Part shown: piece by piece, positions 32,026 through 40,505 of the stretch | How positions within the stretch are numbered: position 1 is the first letter of the stretch | Layout of the letters: each line of letters starts with the position of its first letter | Assembly: GCA_031292215.1 (NCBI GenBank) | Contig: JARLHO010000034.1 | Span: 1 to 42,981, forward strand | Length of the DNA: 42,981 nucleotides | Source: Syntrophobacteraceae bacterium | GTDB taxonomy: Bacteria > Desulfobacterota > Syntrophobacteria > Syntrophobacterales > Syntrophobacteraceae | Direction: 5' to 3' | Translations under genes and position numbers: made by a program | The notes under the pieces: model-generated | Databases searched by the model: none | Told to the model about the DNA's origin: nothing | Seen by the model: the letters and a program-made list of their open reading frames with translations, nothing else

Positions 32026-32910
32026 ATGAAGTTCTCGGTAATAATACCTGCCTACAACGCCCAATCCACCTTGCCCGCTCTTTTGGATTCCCTCGCGCAT
32101 CAGGGATACCCGGAAGATTTCGAGGTGATCGTCGTAGATGACTGTTCGACCGATGCAACGGCCGATATCTGCCGCCGGTTTGGATGCAAATTCCTCTGCT
32201 GCCCCAAAAATTGCGGCCCCGCAAGTTGCCGAAACCAGGGCTCGGCCGGGGCGAAAGGCGAGTTTTTGGTCTTTACGGACAGCGACTGCATCGTCTCCTC
32301 CGATTGGCTCCAATGCTTTGAGCGGGCGCTTGCTCTAAAAGATTCCGACGCGATCATGGGAAAGCTCGTTCTCCTTCCTTCAACCATCATGGGGGATGCG
32401 ATTTCCGCTCTCGGCTTTCCGGCAGGCGGCTCTATAGGATTTGACAAGGTCTGGAGGGTCTCCGAGGATGGCTACACCAAAAGCCTTAGTTCGTGCAATT
32501 TTGCGATCCGGCGGGATATCTTCCTTGAGCTCGGAGGGTTCGACCAATCATTTCCCCATGCGGGGGGAGAAGACAGTTTTCTGGCCCACTGCCTGGTTGC
32601 GGCAGGCTACAAGATAAGATACCGTCCCGAGGTGATCGCCTACCACCCGGCAAGGGAATCTTTTTTTGAATTCCTCCGGTGGCAATTCAAAAGAGGCATG
32701 AGTAGCCTGATTTTTGCATCGAAAATCCCCCGGAAGACCGAATTCGTGTCTCTGCGGCTTTGGTCCACAAAAAACGTGATAAAATATAGTTTTGGCGACA
32801 GAAAATTCCCGCTCGTTCTTTTGCTGCTCGCCGTGAGCTTTGCCGCGCAAATGAGCGGGGTATTGGTTGCAAAATACAATTCGAGGAAGGCGCGCGCATG
32901 CGAGTTCTGA
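32026..32910 (+). CDS. Family 2 glycosyltransferase
   Basis: A 294-residue GT-A fold inverting glycosyltransferase. MKFSVIIPAYNAQSTLPALL opens the nucleotide-sugar domain; VIVVDDCSTDAT and the metal-binding FTDSDC (DxD-like) follow, with GGEDSFLAHCL as the acceptor-side ED motif. A hydrophobic C-terminal segment (FPLVLLLLAVSFAA) suggests membrane association. GGAG lies before the ATG at 32026; upstream in-frame starts are less likely. First gene of the plus-strand polysaccharide operon, overlapping the next by 13 bp. Sugar specificity unknown. Confidence 0.92.
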   Translation: MKFSVIIPAYNAQSTLPALLDSLAHQGYPEDFEVIVVDDCSTDATADICRRFGCKFLCCPKNCGPASCRNQGSAGAKGEFLVFTDSDCIVSSDWLQCFERALALKDSDAIMGKLVLLPSTIMGDAISALGFPAGGSIGFDKVWRVSEDGYTKSLSSCNFAIRRDIFLELGGFDQSFPHAGGEDSFLAHCLVAAGYKIRYRPEVIAYHPARESFFEFLRWQFKRGMSSLIFASKIPRKTEFVSLRLWSTKNVIKYSFGDRKFPLVLLLLAVSFAAQMSGVLVAKYNSRKARACEF

Positions 32911-34322
32911 TCGTAAATCCGCCATGGCCGGGCAAAGGATTTGGCACAAGGTCTCAAAACCGCATCATAAAGCACAGAAGCGACAAATTTCTCCAGTACC
33001 CCGTCTACCTCGCCTATAGCGCCGCACAGCTCAAAAAAGCCGGCCACGAGGTCTCCTATATCGATTCGGTGATCCAGGACTACGACCTTCCCCGCACCCT
33101 GTCCGAGGCGGTAAAGACCACACCGGATGTGATCTTCATGGAAACCACCACTCCGTCTATTGCCGCCGACTACGAAAACCTGACACGGCTAAAGGAGGCC
33201 ACAAACGCAACGGTTGTGGTGGGTGGGCCGCACGCCACCTACTTTCACCGCGATGTCCTAAAAGAGTGCCAGGCAATAGATGTCGTTATTCGCCATGAGT
33301 TCGACACCAAAATTTCCTCCGTTGTGTCAAATATCTGCAACCTCGACGGCATCCCGGGCATTACCTACCGAAACGGAGCCGACATCGTCGATAACGGGGA
33401 CGGAGAGTACGCAGACGACCTGGACTCCATTCCCTTTCCCGACAGGGAGACCGTGCCGTGGCAGTGGTATCTCGAAGCGTGGTATTCACGCCGTCCGTTC
33501 ATGAACCTGATGACCTCCAGAGGTTGCCCCTACCACTGCAGCTTCTGTCTTTGGCCCCAGAGCATGTACGGACACCGGCAACGATTTCGCGGCGTAGAAA
33601 ACGTCATTTCGGAGATCGGTCTGCTTATCGACCGCTACGGTGTCAAAGAGTTGAATATAGATGATGGCACCTTCACCACCAACCGCAAAAGAGTGATCGA
33701 ATTTTGCCGCAGGCTGCGGGAGGAAAAATTCAAACTCGTCTGGACATGCAACGGGCGGGTGGACACGCTCGACGACGAGATGCTCTCCGAGATGAAAAGG
33801 AGCGGCTGCAAAATGATCCGGCTGGGAGTGGAAAGCGGCTCTCAAGAGGTGCTCGATAAAATTAAAAAAGGGCTAACGCTTGAGCAGATCGAAGCCGGGG
33901 TGCGGATGGTAAAAAGTCACGGCATACAGGCCCTTGGCGGCTTCATGTTCGGATTTCCCTACGACTCGCGAAAAACGGTCGAAGAGACGATAAAATTTGC
34001 CAAAAAGCTATCCCCCGACCAGGTGCAGTTTTCCATTGCGATGTGCTACCCGGGTACATCTCTTTTCGAGTACGCAAAGGAAAACCACCTGCTGCTGGCC
34101 AAAACCTTCGATGAATTCGACATGACTCACGGGCCCGTCGTAAAGACAGTCGATATGGAGCGGGCAGACCTCGAGCACATTCTTGCCCGCGCCTACAGGG
34201 AGTACTACTTCAGGCCATCATTTGTGCTCCAGACGCTTTTCAACATGGCCGGCGCCGATGAAATCCGGCGGGTAATGCGTTCGGTAAAAAGTCTCGTAAA
34301 AACGATAAGGCTGCACCGATGA
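32898..34322 (+). CDS. B12-binding-type radical SAM protein
   Basis: A 474-residue protein with an N-terminal cobalamin-binding-like Rossmann domain (1-150, VLIVNPPWPGKG, VVVGGPHATYF) and a radical SAM core whose cluster motif C-x3-C-x2-C is in SRGCPYHCSFC near residue 210, followed by the GVESGSQEVLDKIKKG segment. Such proteins carry out methyl transfers or rearrangements. It lies between two GT2 genes, overlapping both by 13 and 4 bp, so it is co-translated with polysaccharide enzymes. It may methylate a sugar or lipid carrier, which is inference. No cobalamin His ligand (DxHxxG) is evident. Confidence 0.92.
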   Translation: MRVLIVNPPWPGKGFGTRSQNRIIKHRSDKFLQYPVYLAYSAAQLKKAGHEVSYIDSVIQDYDLPRTLSEAVKTTPDVIFMETTTPSIAADYENLTRLKEATNATVVVGGPHATYFHRDVLKECQAIDVVIRHEFDTKISSVVSNICNLDGIPGITYRNGADIVDNGDGEYADDLDSIPFPDRETVPWQWYLEAWYSRRPFMNLMTSRGCPYHCSFCLWPQSMYGHRQRFRGVENVISEIGLLIDRYGVKELNIDDGTFTTNRKRVIEFCRRLREEKFKLVWTCNGRVDTLDDEMLSEMKRSGCKMIRLGVESGSQEVLDKIKKGLTLEQIEAGVRMVKSHGIQALGGFMFGFPYDSRKTVEETIKFAKKLSPDQVQFSIAMCYPGTSLFEYAKENHLLLAKTFDEFDMTHGPVVKTVDMERADLEHILARAYREYYFRPSFVLQTLFNMAGADEIRRVMRSVKSLVKTIRLHR

Positions 34323-35377
34323 TCGAACAGGCGATAAATCGTCGATCCGCCCCGCCCCCCGAGGCAAGCGCTCCACCTGTGTGCTCGGTCTGCATCGCCA
34401 ACTACAACGGGATAGACCTCATCGGACCCTGCCTGGACTCGGTCCTTGCCCAGGATTTCAGCCTGCCCGTTGAGATCGTCGTCCACGACGACGCCTCGCA
34501 AGACGAGTCGGTTTCCTTCATTCGCACGCGCTATCCCACCGTAGAGCTCATCACAAGCCCCGAAAACGTCGGCTTTTGCGTCAGCAACAACCGGATGGCC
34601 GAGAAGGCATCCGGAGACTACCTGCTTTTATTGAATAACGACGCGACCCTTCGCCCCGATGCGCTAAAGACCCTCTACGAGTTCGCCTCAAAGCAGGAGA
34701 GGCCCGCCATCCTGGGGCTGCCCGAATATGACATGAAAACCGGGCGATTGCTCGACATCGGACACTGGTTGGACCCCTTCCTCAATGGTGTCCCCAATGT
34801 AGCCAGGCGCACTCGGGAGGTCGCCCAGGTAATCGGCGCGTGCCTGTGGATCCCCAAAGGCCTTTGGAATGAACTTGGCGGTTTCCCCGACTGGTTCGGG
34901 AGCCTGGCTGAAGAAACGTACCTTTGCTGCCTGGCAAGACTTAAGGGATATTCGGTTACGGCCCTTTGCACGTCGGGATTCGATCATCTGGCGGGTGGAA
35001 GCTTTGGGGGGGGGAAATTGGACAAAGGCCGCATGCGCACCTCTTACCGCAGGAGAGCGCTTGCGGAGAGAAACAAGTCCTTTGCAATGTTTATCTGCTA
35101 TCCCTCGCCCTACTTTTACATCCTTTTTCCACTCCACCTGGCTCTGCTCGCGCTCGAAGGCTCACTTCTCAGCTGCCTCAAACGCGATCCGGCCCTGTGG
35201 AAGCAGGTTTACCTGAACTGCATGCGGGAACTCTGGTCCGGCAGACAAAGACTTAAACGGTACCGGAAAGAAGCCCAAAGGGGAGTAACGTGCGGCGCCC
35301 GACTCTTTACATGCCATACACTAATCCCGCATAAGCTCAGGATGCTGCTCACCCGAGGCTTGCCGGCCATTGGGTAG
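34319..35377 (+). CDS. Family 2 glycosyltransferase
   Basis: A 352-residue GT2 enzyme. PVCSVCIANYNGIDLIGPCL begins the catalytic domain near residue 20; VVHDDASQDES and LLLNNDATL (DxD-type) follow. The AEETYLCCLARLKGYS segment corresponds to the acceptor loop. The C-terminal part has hydrophobic stretches (YFYILFPLHLALLALEG) suggesting membrane binding. Its ATG overlaps the previous stop (ATGA). A 72-bp gap precedes the next gene. Similar to rhamnosyltransferase-like members, but the sugar cannot be assigned. Confidence 0.93.
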   Translation: MIEQAINRRSAPPPEASAPPVCSVCIANYNGIDLIGPCLDSVLAQDFSLPVEIVVHDDASQDESVSFIRTRYPTVELITSPENVGFCVSNNRMAEKASGDYLLLLNNDATLRPDALKTLYEFASKQERPAILGLPEYDMKTGRLLDIGHWLDPFLNGVPNVARRTREVAQVIGACLWIPKGLWNELGGFPDWFGSLAEETYLCCLARLKGYSVTALCTSGFDHLAGGSFGGGKLDKGRMRTSYRRRALAERNKSFAMFICYPSPYFYILFPLHLALLALEGSLLSCLKRDPALWKQVYLNCMRELWSGRQRLKRYRKEAQRGVTCGARLFTCHTLIPHKLRMLLTRGLPAIG

Positions 35378-35449
35378 GCAGGGCAGCCCCGCCGCCACGT
35401 CCCGGGAGGCGATTTGAGATAAGGATAACAAGAACGATGAGCCCTGAAT

Positions 35450-36622
35450 ATGCATATCCGCAATAAACGTTGGCGAATGGCTGCGAAGTGCTTGAACATT
35501 TTACTGTATCTATTTACCCTGCCTTTCAGGCTGCTTCCCTCTGCTCAGACAAACGATGGCAAATCTCCACGATCGTTTCTTATCGTACGGCTCGACAACC
35601 TCGGCGATGTGATGCTTTCTACCCCCATCTATCACTCTTTAAAGGAAAGGTTCCCCCAATCGCGCATAACAGTTTTGTGCGGGTCTTGGGCGCTCAGCCT
35701 GCTCGAAAATAATCCTTACGTAGATTCGATCATAGCCCTCGACTGCCCCTGGTTTGCCACGATAGGCCCAAACAAGTGCTCCCCCCATACCTTCATACGT
35801 TCGCTTATCAAGACAATCAGAGCCATTCGCAGGGCCAGGTTCGATACCTTCATAGACCTGCGGGGCCACAGTCTCCAAATATTTCTTTTCGGCTGGTTGC
35901 CGGCCATTCCCGTACGCATATCGACCACGCGAAGCGACGGAACATTTCTGATGACCGACCCGGTTGCCCACAGAGACGAAGACCATGAAATAGTCAAAAA
36001 TTATAGGTTGATCCAAAAATATGCGCCCCTGAATTCATTTTACAAGACCGAGGTCTATTCAAATGCCCATGATCTGGCCTCCTTGCTGGCAAAAACAGGC
36101 GTTGAAGTAGATAAGCCGTTCAGCGTGATTTTCAATGGGGGCAGCAGCCCTCTCAGACATCTATCCAACGCCAGGATAGCGGCATTACACGAATCGTTAA
36201 AACGCAATTTTGGTTTGAGCTCATTCTATGTGGGCGGAATGAACGACCACCGGGAGGGCGAAGCGATTAAACGGATGCTCCGGAACGGTTCGAATGATTT
36301 CCACAACATATGCGGCAAAATCAATTTCAACGAATTACGCGAGTTAATCTGCAAGGCACGAATCTTTATCGGTACGGATTCCTCCGTAACCCATTTATCG
36401 GCCTCGACGGACACCCCGTCGGTTTCACTTTTTGGCCCATTGAGTCCCGAGCAGGTCCAGCCGCTCGGAACGAATAAACTTTTCCTACACCACAAATACC
36501 CATGCTGTCCGTGCGCGCAAAGGCAATGCGTCCTCACAGGTTCAAACGACAGGGCTGCGTGTATAGAAGACATTTCAGTCGAGGAGATCACACACATGGT
36601 CAGCCATCTGCTTGCAGGCTAG
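35450..36622 (+). CDS. Family 9 (heptosyltransferase-like) glycosyltransferase
   Basis: A 390-residue GT-B enzyme of family 9, which includes ADP-heptose:LPS heptosyltransferases. IVRLDNLGDVMLSTPI and SRITVLCGSWALSLL are in the N-terminal domain; FNGGSSPLRHLSNARI, FIGTDSSVTHLSAS and SVSLFGPLSPEQVQPLG form the donor-binding half. A cysteine-rich CCPCAQRQC tail segment is typical of the family. The start is uncertain: no good ribosome-binding site precedes 35450, and ATG 35477 is possible. GC content is somewhat lower than upstream genes. It converges with the GT4 gene and shares a CTAG stop overlap. Confidence 0.88.
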   Translation: MHIRNKRWRMAAKCLNILLYLFTLPFRLLPSAQTNDGKSPRSFLIVRLDNLGDVMLSTPIYHSLKERFPQSRITVLCGSWALSLLENNPYVDSIIALDCPWFATIGPNKCSPHTFIRSLIKTIRAIRRARFDTFIDLRGHSLQIFLFGWLPAIPVRISTTRSDGTFLMTDPVAHRDEDHEIVKNYRLIQKYAPLNSFYKTEVYSNAHDLASLLAKTGVEVDKPFSVIFNGGSSPLRHLSNARIAALHESLKRNFGLSSFYVGGMNDHREGEAIKRMLRNGSNDFHNICGKINFNELRELICKARIFIGTDSSVTHLSASTDTPSVSLFGPLSPEQVQPLGTNKLFLHHKYPCCPCAQRQCVLTGSNDRAACIEDISVEEITHMVSHLLAG

Positions 36623-37863
36623 CTCGGCAGAAATCGGGATAACCATCCGGTCAAACTCGCATCGGAGGCCTCAGCTTCAACGGTCTGTCTGGCGGCGGAA
36701 CCGAGGCGACGACATAGCGCCCTGTCGAGAAAAAGCTGCTTCACATATTCGGCGAACTCTTCGGCGGTTTGAGCAATCAGGCCGTTTACGCCATGACGAA
36801 CCAAAGAATCCTTTGCCGCGGCAGGATGGCAGACAACCCCCAGGCCGTGGGCCATGGCCTCGACGATTTTCACTTGCTGCCCGGTGCCGACCACGACTGG
36901 GCAAAGCGCAAAGGCTGCATGGCGATAGACCGAACTCAGACTGGGAACAAAACCGAGAAAGCGGGCCCAGTTCTCTCGCTTGCACTTGTCGTAAATTCGC
37001 CCGGAACCTGTTATGTCAACTGAGAAATGATCGACATCCCGAACAATAATAGGGGCGACCCGCCTGGAAAAATATAGATATCCATGATAGTTGAAGATAT
37101 TCGGTCCCATAGCGAAAACAGGGGAGGCCAGATATGAGTTGTTATTGTATACAGGTTTACAGGTAATCGGAATATAGGCTACATTAGTCTTAGTTGTATT
37201 ATTTCTTATTAAATCATCTTCGGATTTTGATATGGAAATACAGTGTGTGTATAAATCATAGATTGCAAACTCATCCGGATCGGCTTTAAATTGGAGTTTA
37301 TTGAGAAACTCGTCTGACACAATGGATTCATGATACCGCGATTTATCTGAATCCCGCCCAAATATCCCTCGCATAGCACGATAATATTGCCGATTCAGGC
37401 TAAGTATGTCATGAGTGTCAATCACCTTTATCTTTTTATGGAAGTCTAAATAGTTGTGGTCGATCAACGGATCCCAATAAGCGTAGTTCATGAAAACTAC
37501 ACTCGGATCAATATTCTTTATAATCTGCCGAAACCAGCTTTTTAGGAATGGGGGCGCATAAAGCTGCTTGCAAAACACCTTGCCGGTTATTTTCCAATAG
37601 GCCCTGAAGGACTTGACAAATAAATGTTGGAAAATGTTGGCTCTAAACACCAGCACATCCCCGAGCGCATCCCCCAGGTGGTTTTTGAAACTCCCGGTAT
37701 CTTTTGCAGACCAGGAACTTCCCGAATACAATGTCGAACTCACAAAAAAGATCTCATATCCCAGGGACTTGAGGCCGTATAACATGGAAAGACATCGTCT
37801 ATGTGCGCCGCTTCTGGGCACATGGGGGTTGTCAGGAAAAAATAGCAGTACTCTTTTTTTCAC
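36619..37863 (-). CDS. Family 4 glycosyltransferase, AT-rich
   Basis: A 414-residue GT-B enzyme. The N terminus (VLLFFPDNPHVPRSGAHRRC) and C-terminal donor half (FLGFVPSLSSVYRHAAFALCPV, GTGQQVKIVEAMAHGLGVVC) match family 4, with E in KIVEAMAHG as the donor-contacting residue. The stretch 37080-37650 is clearly more AT-rich (roughly 40% GC by eye) than neighbours, a sign of transfer. It overlaps the next GT4 by 4 bp and ends in the CTAG shared with the GT9 gene, so it is the last gene of the minus-strand operon. Specificity unknown. Confidence 0.9.
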   Translation of the reverse strand: MKKRVLLFFPDNPHVPRSGAHRRCLSMLYGLKSLGYEIFFVSSTLYSGSSWSAKDTGSFKNHLGDALGDVLVFRANIFQHLFVKSFRAYWKITGKVFCKQLYAPPFLKSWFRQIIKNIDPSVVFMNYAYWDPLIDHNYLDFHKKIKVIDTHDILSLNRQYYRAMRGIFGRDSDKSRYHESIVSDEFLNKLQFKADPDEFAIYDLYTHCISISKSEDDLIRNNTTKTNVAYIPITCKPVYNNNSYLASPVFAMGPNIFNYHGYLYFSRRVAPIIVRDVDHFSVDITGSGRIYDKCKRENWARFLGFVPSLSSVYRHAAFALCPVVVGTGQQVKIVEAMAHGLGVVCHPAAAKDSLVRHGVNGLIAQTAEEFAEYVKQLFLDRALCRRLGSAARQTVEAEASDASLTGWLSRFLPS

Positions 37864-39029
37864 CGTTCCCTCTTGCCTCTTTTCCTGGCAAGGCTCGACA
37901 GCAGCCCGAGGGTTTCGCTCTCCATCCTTTCCGCACTGAATTTACGGGCCCGCACACGACCATTTTCGGCCATCGACTTCATCTCCTCCGTGTGATGCAA
38001 TGCCCAGCGGATGGAAGTCAGCAGCTCCCGGCAGTCGCCAACGCCATACAAAAGACCGTGTATCCCATTTTCAACGACTTCCGGGATCCCGCTCGCATTT
38101 GACGCGACGATTGGAAGGCCAAGCGTCATAGCTTCCAGAAGGGCAATCGAGCTTCCGCCTTCAAATCGAGTAGGAAATACGAATAAATCAGCAGCGGCAA
38201 TCAGCTTAGGGATATCGCTCCTAAACCCGAGCAGCATTATCTTCTCGCAAAGATTGCGCTCGCGAATTTTTTGCCTGAAATAGTCCATCAACTCGCCGTC
38301 CCCCGCCCATAGTAACCTCGCATCGGGAAATTCTCGAAGTACCTCAGGACCGATTTTTAACAAGTCCTCATAACCTTTCTGAGGTGTCAGACGGCCGATA
38401 GTTAACAGGAGAAGGGCGGAAGGGTGCAGATGCAACTCTTCCCTCAGTTCCCTTCGCAGCCTCGCCGTGTCGCCATGGTCTTTACGGGTCTTTAGCGCGC
38501 CATTGTAAATAAGAGAGATCTCGGCCGGCTGAATCTGGAAGGACTGGGACAGTAGCTTTCGATTATTTTCAGAAATGGCTATCCACTTTTGTCCTCTTGA
38601 ACGCATCCAACCGTAGAACCGCAAGGTCCAGCGATTGTGGTGGATACGGAAAGGCACAAGCTGGAAGGATACAGCCGCGGGGATAGCGAGGATTGCGCAG
38701 GCAAGCAGGGGCCCTACCGAACGAACCGGGGAGGGCAGGACGAAAAGGGCCACATCGGGCTTGATGCTAATTAGAAAGCGAAGGGCGCGCGCAGATCGAA
38801 CCAGGTGCCCGATCTTTCTTTTGAGCCCTGTTTGAGTTTCCTGCAGCCCCGAGCTGTAACAGCGCACTCCACAGGCCCGGAAGTCCTGCGCAAGTGAAGC
38901 CATTTCAGAGGATTCGGGCAAGGCTGCATGCACATCCATACCGCTTCGAACGGCGGACCGGGCGATATCTAGCGCGTATTCCTCCGCACCGCCCCGTAGA
39001 TGTGAAGTGAGAATAACGCAGACTCTCAT
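37860..39029 (-). CDS. Family 4 glycosyltransferase
   Basis: A 389-residue retaining GT-B glycosyltransferase. HLRGGAEEYALDIARS is the N-terminal acceptor domain motif; LLTIGRLTPQKGYEDLL, LLGFRSDIPKLIAAADLFVFPTRFEGGSSIALLEAMTLGLPIVAS form the donor site with the E-x7-E motif. GC content is normal, unlike its partner downstream, which it overlaps by four bases. It overlaps the radical SAM gene at its start by four bases as well. Probably cytoplasmic, building a lipid-linked glycan for the adjacent ABC exporter. Confidence 0.94.
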   Translation of the reverse strand: MRVCVILTSHLRGGAEEYALDIARSAVRSGMDVHAALPESSEMASLAQDFRACGVRCYSSGLQETQTGLKRKIGHLVRSARALRFLISIKPDVALFVLPSPVRSVGPLLACAILAIPAAVSFQLVPFRIHHNRWTLRFYGWMRSRGQKWIAISENNRKLLSQSFQIQPAEISLIYNGALKTRKDHGDTARLRRELREELHLHPSALLLLTIGRLTPQKGYEDLLKIGPEVLREFPDARLLWAGDGELMDYFRQKIRERNLCEKIMLLGFRSDIPKLIAAADLFVFPTRFEGGSSIALLEAMTLGLPIVASNASGIPEVVENGIHGLLYGVGDCRELLTSIRWALHHTEEMKSMAENGRVRARKFSAERMESETLGLLSSLARKRGKRER

Positions 39030-40504
39030 GGGGTCATTATTCCGACTTTCCTTGATTTCCGCGCGTTTAGAAATCTACGGGAAACATTATTCATATCACG
39101 AACCATATTTCGCATAAGGTGCTCTCGATCGTATTGCCAGTAAAGAGCGGCGACCAGGGCGCACTTGCGCGGAAACGAGGCGCCGGGCGGAATAAGCATG
39201 CCTATCTTCCCCAGTTTTGTATAAACCATCCGGTATGCATGGAGGCGCTGAGGGCCGGTAAAGTCCTCAGTCTCCATGGCCGGCGCTATATTGTCGGCGC
39301 AGTTGGAGAAGTGAAAGGCATCTTCGGATTTTCTAAGAATTCTTGCGTTTTTCTCCGCCCATTTCCAAAGCTCGGTGCCCGGGTAGGGCACCAGCATATT
39401 AAAATGGGCGTCCACTCCCAACCGTTGCGCAAATCTCACCGACTCCATCTGTGCCGCGATCGAATCGCCGGGAAGCCCGATTATGAAAAAAGCGCCGACC
39501 TTTATGCCCGCTCCGACAAGTATCCGAATGCCTCTTTCGATATCGGCGATGGTCTCTCCCTTGTTTACGGCGCCGAGTACCGAGGGGTCGGCACTCTCCA
39601 CACCGACCATTGCCTTCCTGCATCCGGATTCAAACATAAGCGCCGCCAATTCCTGGTCGATCCTGTCGGCGCGAATTCCGTTGGGACAGGACCAGCGCAT
39701 ATTGAGCTTCTCTTGTATGAGGCCGCGGCAGATTTTTTTGCAACGCTCCATATCCAGGTTAAAAACATCGTCAATGACCTCGAATCCCTCGACCCGGTAT
39801 TTGTCCCTGGCCCACTTGAGCTCCTCTATGATGTTCCCGGGCGAGCGCTTGCGGAACTTTTTTCCACTGACTTTTGGAACGCTGCAGTACGTGCAACGGT
39901 AGACGCAGCCGCGGCTCGTAACAAGAGGATAGGACGCTCTAAGGTTCTCAATGACATTGGCAGGAAACTGGCCATAGTCAGGAAAGGGCAAGGAATCCAA
40001 CCGGGAAGATTCGATCAGCGGTCCATCCGGTGCGTGCTCCAGATCGGCACATTCAGATACAAGGACTCCGGGGATACCATCGAAGGAACTTCCCCGATCG
40101 ACCCGCCGACAAATCTCGGGAAAGCCCAATTCTCCTTCACCCCGGAAAATCATGTCTACCCAAGGCTCTTTTATGAGATCGAAGCAGCCGAATTTGGTAT
40201 GGGGGCCTCCCACAACCAGAAGCCCCCCCTCCAGCTTCGCTTTAATCAAACCTCCCAGCCGGCGGGCGCTGTTCAAAGTCGCGGTTTTTACCGACAAGCC
40301 CACGATCTTCGGCTTGAAACGCAGGATTTTCTCAAGGACCTGCTCCAGGGTCATTGCCTCATTGTTTAGATCCAGGATGCCGACATCGTGACCATCCTTG
40401 TGAAGAGAGGCGGCCAGATAAGCCAACCCCACATTTGGCGAGGGGAGATTTCCGCCGGCTGCGCCCTGCCATCCCGCAGGATCGATCAACAGGACTTTGC
40501 ACAT
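39026..40504 (-). CDS. B12-binding-type radical SAM protein
   Basis: A 492-residue protein with a cobalamin-binding-like N-terminal domain (VLLIDPAGWQGAAGG, LLVVGGPHTKFG) and a radical SAM core with C-x3-C-x2-C in SRGCVYRCTYC near residue 200, then GVESADPSVLGAVNKG. It has the same architecture as the protein at 32898 in the facing operon, but the sequences differ. It overlaps the GT4 gene by 4 bp and starts 1 bp after the Wzt gene stops. A sugar- or lipid-modifying role is likely from context, but the reaction is unknown. Confidence 0.92.
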   Translation of the reverse strand: MCKVLLIDPAGWQGAAGGNLPSPNVGLAYLAASLHKDGHDVGILDLNNEAMTLEQVLEKILRFKPKIVGLSVKTATLNSARRLGGLIKAKLEGGLLVVGGPHTKFGCFDLIKEPWVDMIFRGEGELGFPEICRRVDRGSSFDGIPGVLVSECADLEHAPDGPLIESSRLDSLPFPDYGQFPANVIENLRASYPLVTSRGCVYRCTYCSVPKVSGKKFRKRSPGNIIEELKWARDKYRVEGFEVIDDVFNLDMERCKKICRGLIQEKLNMRWSCPNGIRADRIDQELAALMFESGCRKAMVGVESADPSVLGAVNKGETIADIERGIRILVGAGIKVGAFFIIGLPGDSIAAQMESVRFAQRLGVDAHFNMLVPYPGTELWKWAEKNARILRKSEDAFHFSNCADNIAPAMETEDFTGPQRLHAYRMVYTKLGKIGMLIPPGASFPRKCALVAALYWQYDREHLMRNMVRDMNNVSRRFLNARKSRKVGIMTP

Positions 40505-40505
40505 T

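Noticed and set aside
39119-40369. 416-codon open frame on the plus strand
   Set aside because: It lies entirely opposite the radical SAM gene, lacks a ribosome-binding site and shows no family features; it is a GC-driven shadow.
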